Positions 1 through 8,477 of a stretch of DNA of 35,336 nucleotides are shown here, one piece after another (the stretch's first letter is position 1; every line of letters starts with the position of its first letter). Location of the stretch: contig CAJAQO010000073.1 of assembly GCA_903944085.1 (NCBI GenBank), forward strand, positions 1 to 35,336, read 5' to 3'. The DNA is from an uncultured Verrucomicrobia subdivision 3 bacterium. Its GTDB lineage: Bacteria > Verrucomicrobiota > Verrucomicrobiia > Limisphaerales > UBA11358. The notes under the pieces are model-generated. The model was not told the origin of the DNA. It searched no databases and saw only the letters and a program-made list of their open reading frames with translations. The translations under genes were made by a program, and so were the position numbers.

Positions 1-201
1 CATGCCGATAATTACGCCGCTGCCCTGGCCAAATACTATGCGCTCCTGCGCCAGCCTCTGACGCCGGACCAAAGGCAGGCGGTGGACGCCGCTTCCACCG
101 CTTTAAACCAGCGGTTAACCAAGGCCCTGCAGGCGGGGGAGCCGGGGGCCAAAGCGGCCCTTGAACAGATCCGGGCCAATCCACCCAACCGGAGAAATTA
201 A
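1..201 (+). CDS. C-terminal end of an unidentified protein (partial)
   Basis: Reading frame 1 is open from the first base of the window to TAA at 199-201 and gives a 66-residue C-terminal end with no start inside the window. It is rich in Ala, Leu, Gln and Lys with helical spacing (for example ALAKYYALLRQPLTPDQRQA), so it looks like a helical tail. I do not recognise the family. Its reality is supported by the clean alanine-rich amphipathic composition and by the fact that it explains why a longer upstream start for the next gene (161) is unlikely: the next gene's signal peptide begins at 227, 25 bases after this stop. Confidence 0.6.
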   Translation, partial: HADNYAAALAKYYALLRQPLTPDQRQAVDAASTALNQRLTKALQAGEPGAKAALEQIRANPPNRRN

Positions 202-226
202 ACCGGCCGGCTGCCTGCTCCGCGCG

Positions 227-2128
227 ATGAATAACTTTTCTAGAATACTTCTCGGCCTGATTGTTTTGCTGCTGAACGACAGTGGCACCCTGTTGGCGGC
301 CGAAGAGATTTATGCCGACACCGACGCTTCATGGGTGGCCGAACATTATGCGAAATACGAATACCGGATTCCGATGCGGGATGGCATCCGGCTGTTCACC
401 CGAGTCTATGTGCCTAAAGATGATTCGCAGGCATGGCCCATAATTCTCACGCGCACGCCTTATGCGGTGAAGCCCTATGGGGTGGACAACTACAATGACT
501 TCAGCGGCACGTTCGCTATGCTGGCCCGCGACAAGTTTATTCTTGTCATGCAGGATGTTCGCGGGCGCTACGCGTCGGAAGGCGAATATGTTCAGGTGCG
601 CCCGTTCAACCCGAACAAAGGACCGAAGGACACGGACGAAAGTTCCGATGCTTGGGACACCATCGACTGGTTGGTGAAACATGTGCCGAATAACAACGGT
701 AAAGTCGGCATGATTGGCATTTCCTATCCCGGATTCTACACCTCAATGGCGATGATTGACTCGCATCCAGCCCTCAAGGCGGCGTCCCCGCAAGCGCCGG
801 TTTCCGACTGGTTCATGGGCGATGATTTGCACCACAATGGCGCTTTATTCCTCTCACAAAGTTTGGGTTTCATCTACGGGATGGAGCAGAAATCCGACGA
901 CCCTTTGCATGATGGCGGCAGGCATTTTATTTTTAACAATCCCGATGGTTACGACTTTTTCCTGCGCATGGGACCGCTCGGAAACTCTGACACTGTGCTT
1001 TTCAAAGGTGCGATTCCGATGTGGACCGAGTTCCTGGCCCATCCCAACTACGACAGCTTCTGGCAGGCGCGGAATATTCGTCCCCATTTAAAAAACATTC
1101 ACTGCGCGGTGCTGAACGTCGGAGGCTGGTTTGACGGCGAAGACCTCTTCGGAACGCTGGAGACGTATCGTTGGACGCAGCGACAGAATCCCGGCCTTAC
1201 CAATCTGCTGGTGATGGGACCATGGCCGCACGGCGACTGGACGCGCCAAGCGGGGGACAAACTCGGTAATATTTCATTTCACGCGAAGACCGCCGAGTTT
1301 TATCGGGCCCATATCGAACTGCCCTTCTTTCGTCGATATTTGAAAAGCGATACCAATAATCCGCTTCCCGGAGCTTATGTTTTCCAAACTGGCCTCAACC
1401 AGTGGCGTAGTTTCGACACCTGGCCGCCGCGCCGAGTAAGGGAGCAAACACTTTTCTTCCAACCCGGTGGCAGACTCTCTTTTACGCCGCCAATAGCCGG
1501 CGGGTCCGCTTTTGACGAATACGTGAGTGATCCGGCTAAGCCAGTGCCATTCACGCTGGAAGTAACAACCAGTTATCCGAGAAGTTATCCCGTGCAAGAC
1601 CAGCGCTTCGCCTCATCACGTCCCGATGTGCTCGTTTTTAACACTGAACCCCTGAAGGAAGACCTGACGTTTGCTGGACCAATTAAAGCGGTGCTACACG
1701 TTTCAACCACGGGCACTGATGCAGATTGGATTGTAAAACTGATCGACGTTTATGACCCCGACTTTCCCAATCCGGAGCCAAATCCCGCTAACTTGGTCAT
1801 GGGCGGCTACCAACAGCTTGTGCGCGGAGATGTCATGCGGGCGCGATTTCGTAACAGCTTTGAAAAACCTGAAGCGAGCGTGCCGGGCGAAGTAACCAAG
1901 GTAGAATTCACCATGGCGGATGTGTGTCACACGTTTCGACGCGGTCACCGCGTGATGATCCAGGTGCAAAGTTCATGGTTTCCGCTTGTGGATCGCAATC
2001 CGCAAACCTTTGTAAACATCGCCACCGCAGGGCCGGAAGATTTTCAAAAAGCAACGCAACGGGTCTATCATACGAGAAATACTGCTTCGGCCCTCATCGT
2101 CCAAGTGTTATCCTCCGAGGTGCCATGA
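227..2128 (+). CDS. Secreted CocE/NonD family alpha/beta hydrolase
   Basis: This 633-residue protein belongs to the X-Pro dipeptidyl-peptidase (S15)/CocE family of serine hydrolases, which cut amide or ester bonds in small acyl substrates. The ATG at 227 is preferred over an in-frame ATG at 161 because it begins a clear signal peptide (MNNFSRILLGLIVLLL, then a short polar stretch ending in AAEE), so the enzyme should act outside the cytoplasm. The nucleophile elbow GISYPG puts the catalytic Ser at residue 166; Asp303 in GGWFDG and His335 in GPWPHGDW fit the rest of the triad. The C-terminal third (about 400-630) has the jelly-roll domain usual in the family. Length is normal for secreted CocE proteins. 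The exact substrate cannot be read from sequence. It is separated by 380 bases from the next gene and need not be co-transcribed with it. Confidence 0.9.
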   Translation: MNNFSRILLGLIVLLLNDSGTLLAAEEIYADTDASWVAEHYAKYEYRIPMRDGIRLFTRVYVPKDDSQAWPIILTRTPYAVKPYGVDNYNDFSGTFAMLARDKFILVMQDVRGRYASEGEYVQVRPFNPNKGPKDTDESSDAWDTIDWLVKHVPNNNGKVGMIGISYPGFYTSMAMIDSHPALKAASPQAPVSDWFMGDDLHHNGALFLSQSLGFIYGMEQKSDDPLHDGGRHFIFNNPDGYDFFLRMGPLGNSDTVLFKGAIPMWTEFLAHPNYDSFWQARNIRPHLKNIHCAVLNVGGWFDGEDLFGTLETYRWTQRQNPGLTNLLVMGPWPHGDWTRQAGDKLGNISFHAKTAEFYRAHIELPFFRRYLKSDTNNPLPGAYVFQTGLNQWRSFDTWPPRRVREQTLFFQPGGRLSFTPPIAGGSAFDEYVSDPAKPVPFTLEVTTSYPRSYPVQDQRFASSRPDVLVFNTEPLKEDLTFAGPIKAVLHVSTTGTDADWIVKLIDVYDPDFPNPEPNPANLVMGGYQQLVRGDVMRARFRNSFEKPEASVPGEVTKVEFTMADVCHTFRRGHRVMIQVQSSWFPLVDRNPQTFVNIATAGPEDFQKATQRVYHTRNTASALIVQVLSSEVP

Positions 2129-2508
2129 CCGGCCTTTTTTGGAAGCGGCTATATTTACATTAAGTGTATACTAAACAAGCACGCATGAAAGACGCTTTTC
2201 AGCCGGATACGTATCAGTTACTACAACCAAAATGGGCCGAATTTGCCCTTTGGCACGCCATGGAACAACGTGCAAATTATTGGAACAAGCCTGATGAGTG
2301 CGCGTCAGGAACCTCGACATCGCCATTCCTTAACAAATTGGTTAACGTGTCCGCTTCGCTGGAACTTTGTTTGCCAGAGCGTTGCTCTGACAAATTGGCG
2401 CGAAAGCTGAAACCGGCTTCTGGCGGCAATGGAACTGGAGTCTGCCTTCAGCGGGCAAACCCGTCCGACGCGCTTTCTGCTGAGCCGTTTTTCCGATCCT
2501 TGAGACAG
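2129..2508 (+). other. 380-base spacer with an uninterrupted in-frame GTG extension and a small hairpin
   Basis: No gene is recognised here. The frame of the downstream phosphoesterase stays open back to a GTG at 2164, but the 115 residues it would add are Cys/Arg/Trp-rich, unlike a secreted protein's leader, and they precede a normal signal peptide. A perfect hairpin CAGAGC-GTT-GCTCTG lies at 2375-2389. I see no convincing sigma-70 promoter or rho-independent terminator. A T-run at 2134-2139 follows the CocE stop but has no good stem before it. Confidence 0.4.
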
Positions 2509-5181
2509 ATGGCATTTATACTGACGGTTTTTAGCATACTCCATGTCGCACGAGCCGCAGATGCCTCGACGGACTTTGCGGCCACCACCGAGACAGTCGG
2601 TTGGAAACTCAATGGTTTTGAAACGCCCGTCAACCAGCTTCTAACTCCGGCCGGAACGCTCATCCAACTGCCGGGGATGCGGCCTAATGCACTTGCCCTA
2701 AGCCCCGACGGTCGCTTGTTGGTCACCTCCGGACTGAAACGGGAATTGCTCGTGCTCGATCCCACCCGAGGGGATATCATCCAGATCGTGGCCATGCCCA
2801 ATAACCCCATAAATGCAGCCCCCGAAGCCGTCTCTGCACGCGTTCTCAAAGCGAATTCTCAGGATAAACTCAGCTTCACCGGCCTCGTTTTCTCGCCCGA
2901 TGGTAAACGGATCTACCTTTCAAACGTCAACGGTGACATCAAGGTTTTTGCGGTGGAAAAATCTGGAAGTGTCAGGCCCTTGTTCTCGATCCCTTTGCCT
3001 TTGGTAAATATGCCCGATCGAAAGGCGGAAATTCCCGCCGGCCTAGCGGTTTCTCCCAACGGCAAATTGCTCTATGTGGCATGCAATGCGGCTAACCGAC
3101 TTGTTGAGATAGAGGCTGAAACTGGAAAAGTTCTGCGCACATGGGATGTGGGGGTTGCGCCATTTGCGGTCGAATTGGTGGGTCGGAAAGCCTATGTCAG
3201 CAACTGGGGTGGCCGTCGTCCAGATGCCAATAACCCGGTCGGCCCGATCGGCAACACTGGCCTCGTGCGGGTGGATTCCCGGTCAATCGCGATTGAAGGT
3301 TCCGTTTCCGTCATTGAGCTCGGTTCAGATGCGCGGGCGGCAAAACTTGAGATTTTAACAGGGCTCCACGCGTGCGCGCTCGCGGTATCGCCCAATGGAA
3401 AGTATCTTGTGTGCGCTAATGCGGGCAGTGACACACTGAGCGTTATTGACACGCGAACCGACAAGATTATTGAAACGATAGGCGCGCGCCAAAATCCCGG
3501 TGATCCATTTGGAGCGCAACCCAACGCCCTGACGTTTGACAAAACTGGCGGCAAATTATTTGCCTGCAATGGCTCGCAGAATGCCGTTGCCATCTTTCAA
3601 TTCAAGCCCGGCAAATCTGAATTGCTCGGCCTCGTGCCGGTGGGGTGGTTTCCCGGGGCCGTCGTTTATGATGCGCGTCGCCGCCAGTTGGACGTTGCCA
3701 ATATTATCAGCGTGGCCCGCAAAATGGAGCCGGCCGCCAAAGGCTATGGTATCGGCGAGGGTTTCAACACCAGACAATATTGTGGCTCGCTCTCATTGGT
3801 GCCGCTTCCGTCGTCGCGGCAACTTAAAGAGTTTACTCTTCAAGCGCTCAGTAATTTGCGTTATCCGCTGTTGGAGCGGGCGAAGTTGCCGGCGCGCGTA
3901 AATCGCCCACCCCAACCGGTCCCCGAACGCGTCCGTGAGCCGAGTGTGTTCCAGCATATTCTATACATCATCAAGGAGAACCGCACTTACGATCAGGTGC
4001 TGGGTGACGTCAAAGAGGGCGATGGTAACGCGGATCTCTGCGTTTTTAACGAGCGGGTAACACCCAACCAGCATAAATTTGTCCACGATTTTGCGCTTCT
4101 GGACAACACCTACTGTTCGGGAATCCTCAGTGCGGAGGGGCATCAGTGGACTGATAGCGCCCTCGGCAATGATTATATTCAACGTTCATACGCCGGTTGG
4201 CCGAGGAGCTATCCCGGCGCGGGTGGCGAAGTCCGCGGCTATGATTCCCTGGCGTATTCATCGGCGGGATTCATCTGGAGTGACGCGATTAATCATGGAA
4301 AATCCGTGCGCGACTTCGGTGAGTTCACCACCCCGCATCACTTCTGGACGGCAACTCACCAGCCGCAGAGCGGGTGGCTCGAGTCGTATCGTGATTTTAC
4401 CCTGGGGTCCAATGCCATTGGCTACTATGCCGAAGCGGGTCTGGAGGAATTGATGCCCTGCGTGGAATCCAATTACCTTGGGTTTGATCTATCGTTGCCA
4501 GACGTTTGTCGTGCCGACCAATTTATCAAGGACTTCAAAGAGTTTGAAAAGACTGGGCAATTGCCCGACCTGATGATCCTCTGGTTGCCCAATGATCATA
4601 CTACCGGAACGAAATACGGGGCACCGAAACCCGAAGCGCAGGTGGCCGACAATGATCTCGCGTTCGGTCAAATCGTCGCTGCTATCAGTCATAGTAGCTT
4701 TTGGACCAATACCGCCATTTTCGCCATCGAAGACGATCCGCAAGACGGATGGGATCATGTCAGTGGTTATCGCACTACAGCCTATGTCATCAGCCCTTAC
4801 ACGAAACGGCACACAACGGTTCACACGCAATATAACCAAACCAGTCTGCTCCGCACCATCGAATTGATTCTCGGCCTGCCGCCGATGAATCAAATGGATG
4901 CCACGGCCACACCGATGTTTGATTGCTTCACCAACTCCCCGGACTTTGCCGCGTATGACACTGTCACCAACCAGGTGCCGTTGGATGAAATGAACCCCAA
5001 TCCGGAGCATATCAAAAATGCGGCCTTGCGGAGGGATGCATATGTTTCCGCCCGGCTACCGCTCGATAAGGAAGACCAATGTCCTGAAGACGTTTTCAAT
5101 GGCATCCTTTGGCGCGCTTTAAAAGGCACCTATCTGTCCTATCCCGACTGGGCGATCAAGTCCAGCAAGGACGATGATTAA
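2509..5181 (+). CDS. Secreted bifunctional YncE-type beta-propeller / phosphoesterase
   Basis: The predicted mature protein joins an N-terminal beta-propeller (about residues 50-430, repeats of the kind ALSPDGRLLVTSG and AVSPNGKYLVCANAGSDTL typical of YncE/YVTN proteins) to a C-terminal phosphoesterase domain of the PF04185/alkaline-phosphatase superfamily (about 475-860). Family hallmarks are visible: KENRTYDQVLGD at 489-500 with Thr493 as the probable nucleophile, EGHQWTDS near 543, and IEDDPQDGWDHV at 740-751 with metal-binding Asp and His. The start at 2509 (890 residues) is chosen because it opens a signal peptide (MAFILTVFSILHVARAADA); an in-frame GTG at 2164 is possible but adds an implausible leader. 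The family includes phospholipase C and acid phosphatases, so release of phosphate or a phosphorylated headgroup outside the cytoplasm is likely; the substrate is unknown. It lies upstream of a glycerol-1-phosphate dehydrogenase and a GlpT-type transporter, which suggests a phosphoglycerol-containing substrate. Confidence 0.87.
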   Translation: MAFILTVFSILHVARAADASTDFAATTETVGWKLNGFETPVNQLLTPAGTLIQLPGMRPNALALSPDGRLLVTSGLKRELLVLDPTRGDIIQIVAMPNNPINAAPEAVSARVLKANSQDKLSFTGLVFSPDGKRIYLSNVNGDIKVFAVEKSGSVRPLFSIPLPLVNMPDRKAEIPAGLAVSPNGKLLYVACNAANRLVEIEAETGKVLRTWDVGVAPFAVELVGRKAYVSNWGGRRPDANNPVGPIGNTGLVRVDSRSIAIEGSVSVIELGSDARAAKLEILTGLHACALAVSPNGKYLVCANAGSDTLSVIDTRTDKIIETIGARQNPGDPFGAQPNALTFDKTGGKLFACNGSQNAVAIFQFKPGKSELLGLVPVGWFPGAVVYDARRRQLDVANIISVARKMEPAAKGYGIGEGFNTRQYCGSLSLVPLPSSRQLKEFTLQALSNLRYPLLERAKLPARVNRPPQPVPERVREPSVFQHILYIIKENRTYDQVLGDVKEGDGNADLCVFNERVTPNQHKFVHDFALLDNTYCSGILSAEGHQWTDSALGNDYIQRSYAGWPRSYPGAGGEVRGYDSLAYSSAGFIWSDAINHGKSVRDFGEFTTPHHFWTATHQPQSGWLESYRDFTLGSNAIGYYAEAGLEELMPCVESNYLGFDLSLPDVCRADQFIKDFKEFEKTGQLPDLMILWLPNDHTTGTKYGAPKPEAQVADNDLAFGQIVAAISHSSFWTNTAIFAIEDDPQDGWDHVSGYRTTAYVISPYTKRHTTVHTQYNQTSLLRTIELILGLPPMNQMDATATPMFDCFTNSPDFAAYDTVTNQVPLDEMNPNPEHIKNAALRRDAYVSARLPLDKEDQCPEDVFNGILWRALKGTYLSYPDWAIKSSKDDD

Positions 5182-5188
5182 GCCGCAT

Positions 5189-5200
5189 GCCAAGCTTGGC
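5189..5200. promoter_or_regulatory. 12-bp perfect palindrome just after the phosphoesterase stop
   Basis: GCCAAGCTTGGC is its own reverse complement. It lies 8 bases after the stop of the phosphoesterase and about 40 bases before the next ORF. It could be an operator half of a small regulatory region or chance; no poly-T tract follows, so it is not a terminator. Confidence 0.2.
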
Positions 5201-5242
5201 CACGTTGACCTAACCGGGGCCCTTTGAAACGTAAGCATCAAA

Positions 5243-5488
5243 ATGAAATCTCTAATTAGCAACACCGCCGTGATGGGAATCTGCGCCGGAAACGGTCCGG
5301 CCCAAGACATGGAGGCCGGCAAATCTCACGCGCCTCTGTTCACGGACGCCGGCTGGATCGCAAGCGGGCATGCGGCAGTGACAATCTTCGATATCCAAAG
5401 CCATCGGGGTGCGGGCGAACTTGAGGAATTGACCTTGCAAGTCCTGCGCGATTACTATGCAGAAACAGCAGCCGCCCGCCTCCCATAA
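5243..5488 (+). CDS. 81-residue ORF of unknown function, possible gene remnant
   Basis: ATG at 5243 to TAA at 5486-5488 encodes 81 residues. It sits between the phosphoesterase and the glycerol-1-phosphate dehydrogenase, 9 bases before the latter. The C-terminal part (GELEELTLQVLRDYYAETAA) looks like an ordinary helical protein end, whereas the first half (residues 1-40) is less protein-like, so this may be the tail of a larger enzyme whose front has been lost rather than a complete small gene. I do not recognise a family. In the B. subtilis arabinose operon the related araM gene is preceded by a HAD phosphatase gene (araL), but I could not identify HAD motifs here. Confidence 0.35.
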   Translation: MKSLISNTAVMGICAGNGPAQDMEAGKSHAPLFTDAGWIASGHAAVTIFDIQSHRGAGELEELTLQVLRDYYAETAAARLP

Positions 5489-5497
5489 TTTACTCAA

Positions 5498-6991
5498 ATG
5501 ATCATTGTAAAAGAACCATCTGCGCTGAACGAGGCACTCCGTGCCGCGTCTGAAACGCGCAGCCTCAAAATCGGCCCCGATGCGACGCGGGAAACCGCGC
5601 GCATATTTCACGAACTATTCGGCAATCAGCCGGCGATAATTGTCGCCGACGAAAATACTTTTCATGCTGGCGGGGAGAAGGTTGCCGAGTCATTCCGCGC
5701 CGCGCAACAGCCGATGCTGCCGCCCTTCATTTTTCACTCGCCGCGCCTGTATGCGGAACATGAATTTGTGGTGGCGCTGGAGACGGCTTTGAAAAAGCAC
5801 AAGGCCATTCCTATTGCCGTGGGCTCCGGGACCATCAATGACCTAACCAAACTTGCCTCCCATCGTGCAGGGCGGCAATACATTTCAGTGGCCACGGCCG
5901 CTTCGATGGACGGCTATACCGCATTCGGTGCCTCGATCACGTTTCAGGGTTCGAAACAAACCTTTCAATGCCCCGCCCCCGCCGCAGTGGTTGCGGACCT
6001 GAATGTTCTTTGCGCCGCGCCGGCGATCATGAACGCTTGGGGTTACGCCGATCTGGTCGCCAAAATAACGGCTGGCGCCGATTGGATTGTCGCTGACGCT
6101 TTGGGTGAAGAAGCGATTGTTCCCGAAGCATGGAATATCGTGCAGAGCCGACTTTCCATATTGGTGGGGGACGCGCGGGGCGTGGGTGCGGCAGATCCGA
6201 AGACGATTGCCCGTCTGGTCGAGGGCTTGATCTTATGTGGGTTTGCTATGCAAGCCACGAAATCCAGCCGCTCCGCTTCCGGAGCGGAACATCAATTCAG
6301 CCATCTCTGGGACATGCAGCACCACCTGAACAATGGCATCTCTCCTTCGCATGGCTTCAAAGTCGGAATCGGCACGCTGGCGGTGACCGCGTTATACGAC
6401 AGCTTGCTCAAAAAGAGACTGGAAGACCTGGACGTAGAAAATCTCTGCAGCAGTTGGCCGGACCAGTCGGCCTGGGTGCGACAGGCCCGTCAGATGTTCG
6501 GTTTTGGCGAGTTGGGAGCGGTGGCGGCTCAGGAGATCGCCGAGAAATCCTGTGATCCAGAGAGCCTGCGTGTTCAACTACAGGGATTGTGTGAGTCTTG
6601 GCCCCAACTCAAAGAGCGGTTGCACCGCCAACTCATTCCTTTCAACACCCTAAAGGGAATGCTCAAAGCGGCTGGGGCACCGACAGAACCGGAACAAATT
6701 GGCATCACCCGGGAGCGGTTGCGCGCAAGTTTCTTGCAGGCATATTTCATTCGCCGCCGTTTCACGGTTTTGGACCTGGCTGTGCGTGCCGGATTGCTGG
6801 ATCAGTGTTTGGAGGAGATTTTCGGGCCGCGCGGATTTTGGCCAGACTCCGCGCAACCGCACTCGGTCGTCATTAATCAAGGAGGCAGTGGGGCTTCTTT
6901 TCCGGCGTCGGCCAGAAATTTATCTGCCGGCGTTGATGGCAAGCAAATGTATCTGAATCGTCACAACTCTGACGCGTCGGCTTTGTTATAG
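5498..6991 (+). CDS. sn-glycerol-1-phosphate dehydrogenase (AraM/EgsA family)
   Basis: This enzyme family interconverts dihydroxyacetone phosphate and sn-glycerol-1-phosphate with NAD(P)H and belongs to the iron-containing alcohol dehydrogenase/dehydroquinate synthase fold. Visible hallmarks are the nucleotide loop GSGTINDLTK (109-118), the substrate-loop MDGYTAF (137-143), and three probable metal ligands: Asp185 in WGYADL, His265 in GAEHQFSHLWDM and His285 in SPSHGFKVGIGT. At 497 residues it is about 100 longer than AraM of B. subtilis (394). Family similarity appears to end near the GLLDQCLEEIFG stretch (about 430-445); the last 50 or so residues are Ser/Gly/Asn-rich and look unstructured, perhaps from a frameshift near the original stop. 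The next gene (GlpT type) starts 71 bases later. Cytosolic; no signal peptide. Confidence 0.88.
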   Translation: MIIVKEPSALNEALRAASETRSLKIGPDATRETARIFHELFGNQPAIIVADENTFHAGGEKVAESFRAAQQPMLPPFIFHSPRLYAEHEFVVALETALKKHKAIPIAVGSGTINDLTKLASHRAGRQYISVATAASMDGYTAFGASITFQGSKQTFQCPAPAAVVADLNVLCAAPAIMNAWGYADLVAKITAGADWIVADALGEEAIVPEAWNIVQSRLSILVGDARGVGAADPKTIARLVEGLILCGFAMQATKSSRSASGAEHQFSHLWDMQHHLNNGISPSHGFKVGIGTLAVTALYDSLLKKRLEDLDVENLCSSWPDQSAWVRQARQMFGFGELGAVAAQEIAEKSCDPESLRVQLQGLCESWPQLKERLHRQLIPFNTLKGMLKAAGAPTEPEQIGITRERLRASFLQAYFIRRRFTVLDLAVRAGLLDQCLEEIFGPRGFWPDSAQPHSVVINQGGSGASFPASARNLSAGVDGKQMYLNRHNSDASALL

Positions 6992-7062
6992 TTTTGTTGC
7001 CGAGAGGTGACCCCGCCTGAGCAGAACCAGCTAAATAAACAAAAATAAAGACCATTTGTTAA

Positions 7063-8475
7063 ATGCTAATAGACTCCGCCACCGCCCCAGCTGCCGCCCA
7101 AAGCAAGGGCTCGCGCTTTCCGGCTATGCTGCGGATTTTCGCGCCGCCACCGCCCGCCTTGGCAAAACTAACTGCGCCGGACGAGATCCAGGCCGGTTAT
7201 CGGCTCTGGCGCAATCGGGTTTTATTATCGACGATCATCGGCTACGCGACCTTCTATTTTGTTCGCAAGAACCTCGGCATTGCCATGCCGGTAATGGAAG
7301 CGAGTCTGGGCATCTCCAAATCCAATCTGGGCTTGTTTCTCACTTTGCACGGCGTGATCTACGGCGTGGCAAAATTTGCGAACGGCTTTTTTGCGGATCG
7401 TTGCAATGCACGCGTGTTCATGGTCGTTGGTCTGGTGGCCTCCGCGTTGTTGAACATTTGCTTTGGTTTGAGTTCCACGGTGCTCGCACTGGGAATATTT
7501 TGGATGCTGAACGGCTGGTTTCAAGGCATGGGATTTCCACCCTGCGCGCGGCTCATGACCCATTGGTTTCCGCCAAAGCAGCTCGCCACCAAGATGTCGA
7601 TCTGGAACATCTCGCATTCTATTGGCGCGAGTTTGATCGTTGTCCTGTGCGGTTATCTGGTCATCCATAGCTGGCGGCTCTGCTTTTTCGTTCCTGCGAC
7701 GATAGCCCTGCTCATCTCGATTTTCCTCTGGTTCAAATTGGCTGACACCCCGCCCTCGGTGGGACTTCCGGAGCTGGAAGGCACCCGGTCGCGGAACTCT
7801 GAAGACCAGAGCGACGATTTCAAACAGATTTTGTTACGGCATGTATTTAGTAATAAATACATCTGGCTGGTTGCGCTGGCGAATTTCTCCGTTTATACGG
7901 TGCGCTACGCGATACTCGATTGGGGGCCGACATTGCTGACCCAAGCCAAGCATGTGGAACTGGCTCACGCGGGCTGGATGGTCGCAGGCTTCGAGGTGGC
8001 AGGCCTAGTCGGCATGTTGTCCTGCGGCTGGCTGACGGACAACGTCTTTGGTGGCCGCGGCATGCGCGCCTGTTTCTTCTATATGGGGCTGGCCGGCCTG
8101 TCGATCCTTCTATTCTGGAAAGTCTCCGGCGAATCCCGGACTCTGAACACCTTGTTTCTTTGCGCCGCTGGCTTTTTTATCTATGGACCGCAGGCACTCG
8201 TCGGCATAATCGCCGCCAACCTAGCGACCAAACGCGCCGCAGCGAGCGCCATCGGATTGACTGGGCTTTTCGGTTATGCCAGCACCATTCTATCCGGCTG
8301 GAGCTTGGGCTGGCTCGTGGAAAAGCACGGATGGAATGCAGGATTCATCGGAATGCTCATTATTTCTACCATCGGCACTATGCTTTTTCTGCTAGGATGG
8401 AAGGCCAAAGCGGACGGCTATACCGAGGAGGAGCACGGCGTTGAACGCAATTTGCCGAAACCGAGATTAGTTTAA
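7063..8475 (+). CDS. glpT: Organophosphate:phosphate antiporter, GlpT/UhpT type (MFS)
   Basis: This 470-residue major-facilitator protein has about 12 hydrophobic segments after a roughly 50-residue cytosolic N-terminus. It follows E. coli GlpT closely in several places: YFVRKNLGIAMP near residue 65, GWFQGMGFPPCARLMTHW in helices 4-5, VRYAILDWGPT near 280 and GLTGLFGY near the end. The two arginines that bind the substrate phosphate in E. coli GlpT (Arg45 and Arg269) align with Arg68 and Arg281, so a phosphorylated small substrate exchanged for inorganic phosphate is well supported. The substrate could be glycerol-3-phosphate, glycerol-1-phosphate or a hexose phosphate. Adjacency to the glycerol-1-phosphate dehydrogenase favours a glycerol phosphate. 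The inner-membrane location is clear. The stop is directly followed (2 bases) by a broken oxidoreductase ORF. Confidence 0.88.
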   Translation: MLIDSATAPAAAQSKGSRFPAMLRIFAPPPPALAKLTAPDEIQAGYRLWRNRVLLSTIIGYATFYFVRKNLGIAMPVMEASLGISKSNLGLFLTLHGVIYGVAKFANGFFADRCNARVFMVVGLVASALLNICFGLSSTVLALGIFWMLNGWFQGMGFPPCARLMTHWFPPKQLATKMSIWNISHSIGASLIVVLCGYLVIHSWRLCFFVPATIALLISIFLWFKLADTPPSVGLPELEGTRSRNSEDQSDDFKQILLRHVFSNKYIWLVALANFSVYTVRYAILDWGPTLLTQAKHVELAHAGWMVAGFEVAGLVGMLSCGWLTDNVFGGRGMRACFFYMGLAGLSILLFWKVSGESRTLNTLFLCAAGFFIYGPQALVGIIAANLATKRAAASAIGLTGLFGYASTILSGWSLGWLVEKHGWNAGFIGMLIISTIGTMLFLLGWKAKADGYTEEEHGVERNLPKPRLV

Positions 8476-8477
8476 TA

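Noticed and set aside
161-226. Longer start for the CocE-type hydrolase at the upstream ATG
   Set aside because: It overlaps the end of the preceding open frame and places 22 non-leader residues before a good signal peptide that starts at 227.
2126-2145. Rho-independent terminator after the CocE gene (T-run at 2134-2139)
   Set aside because: The bases before the T-run do not form a convincing stem.
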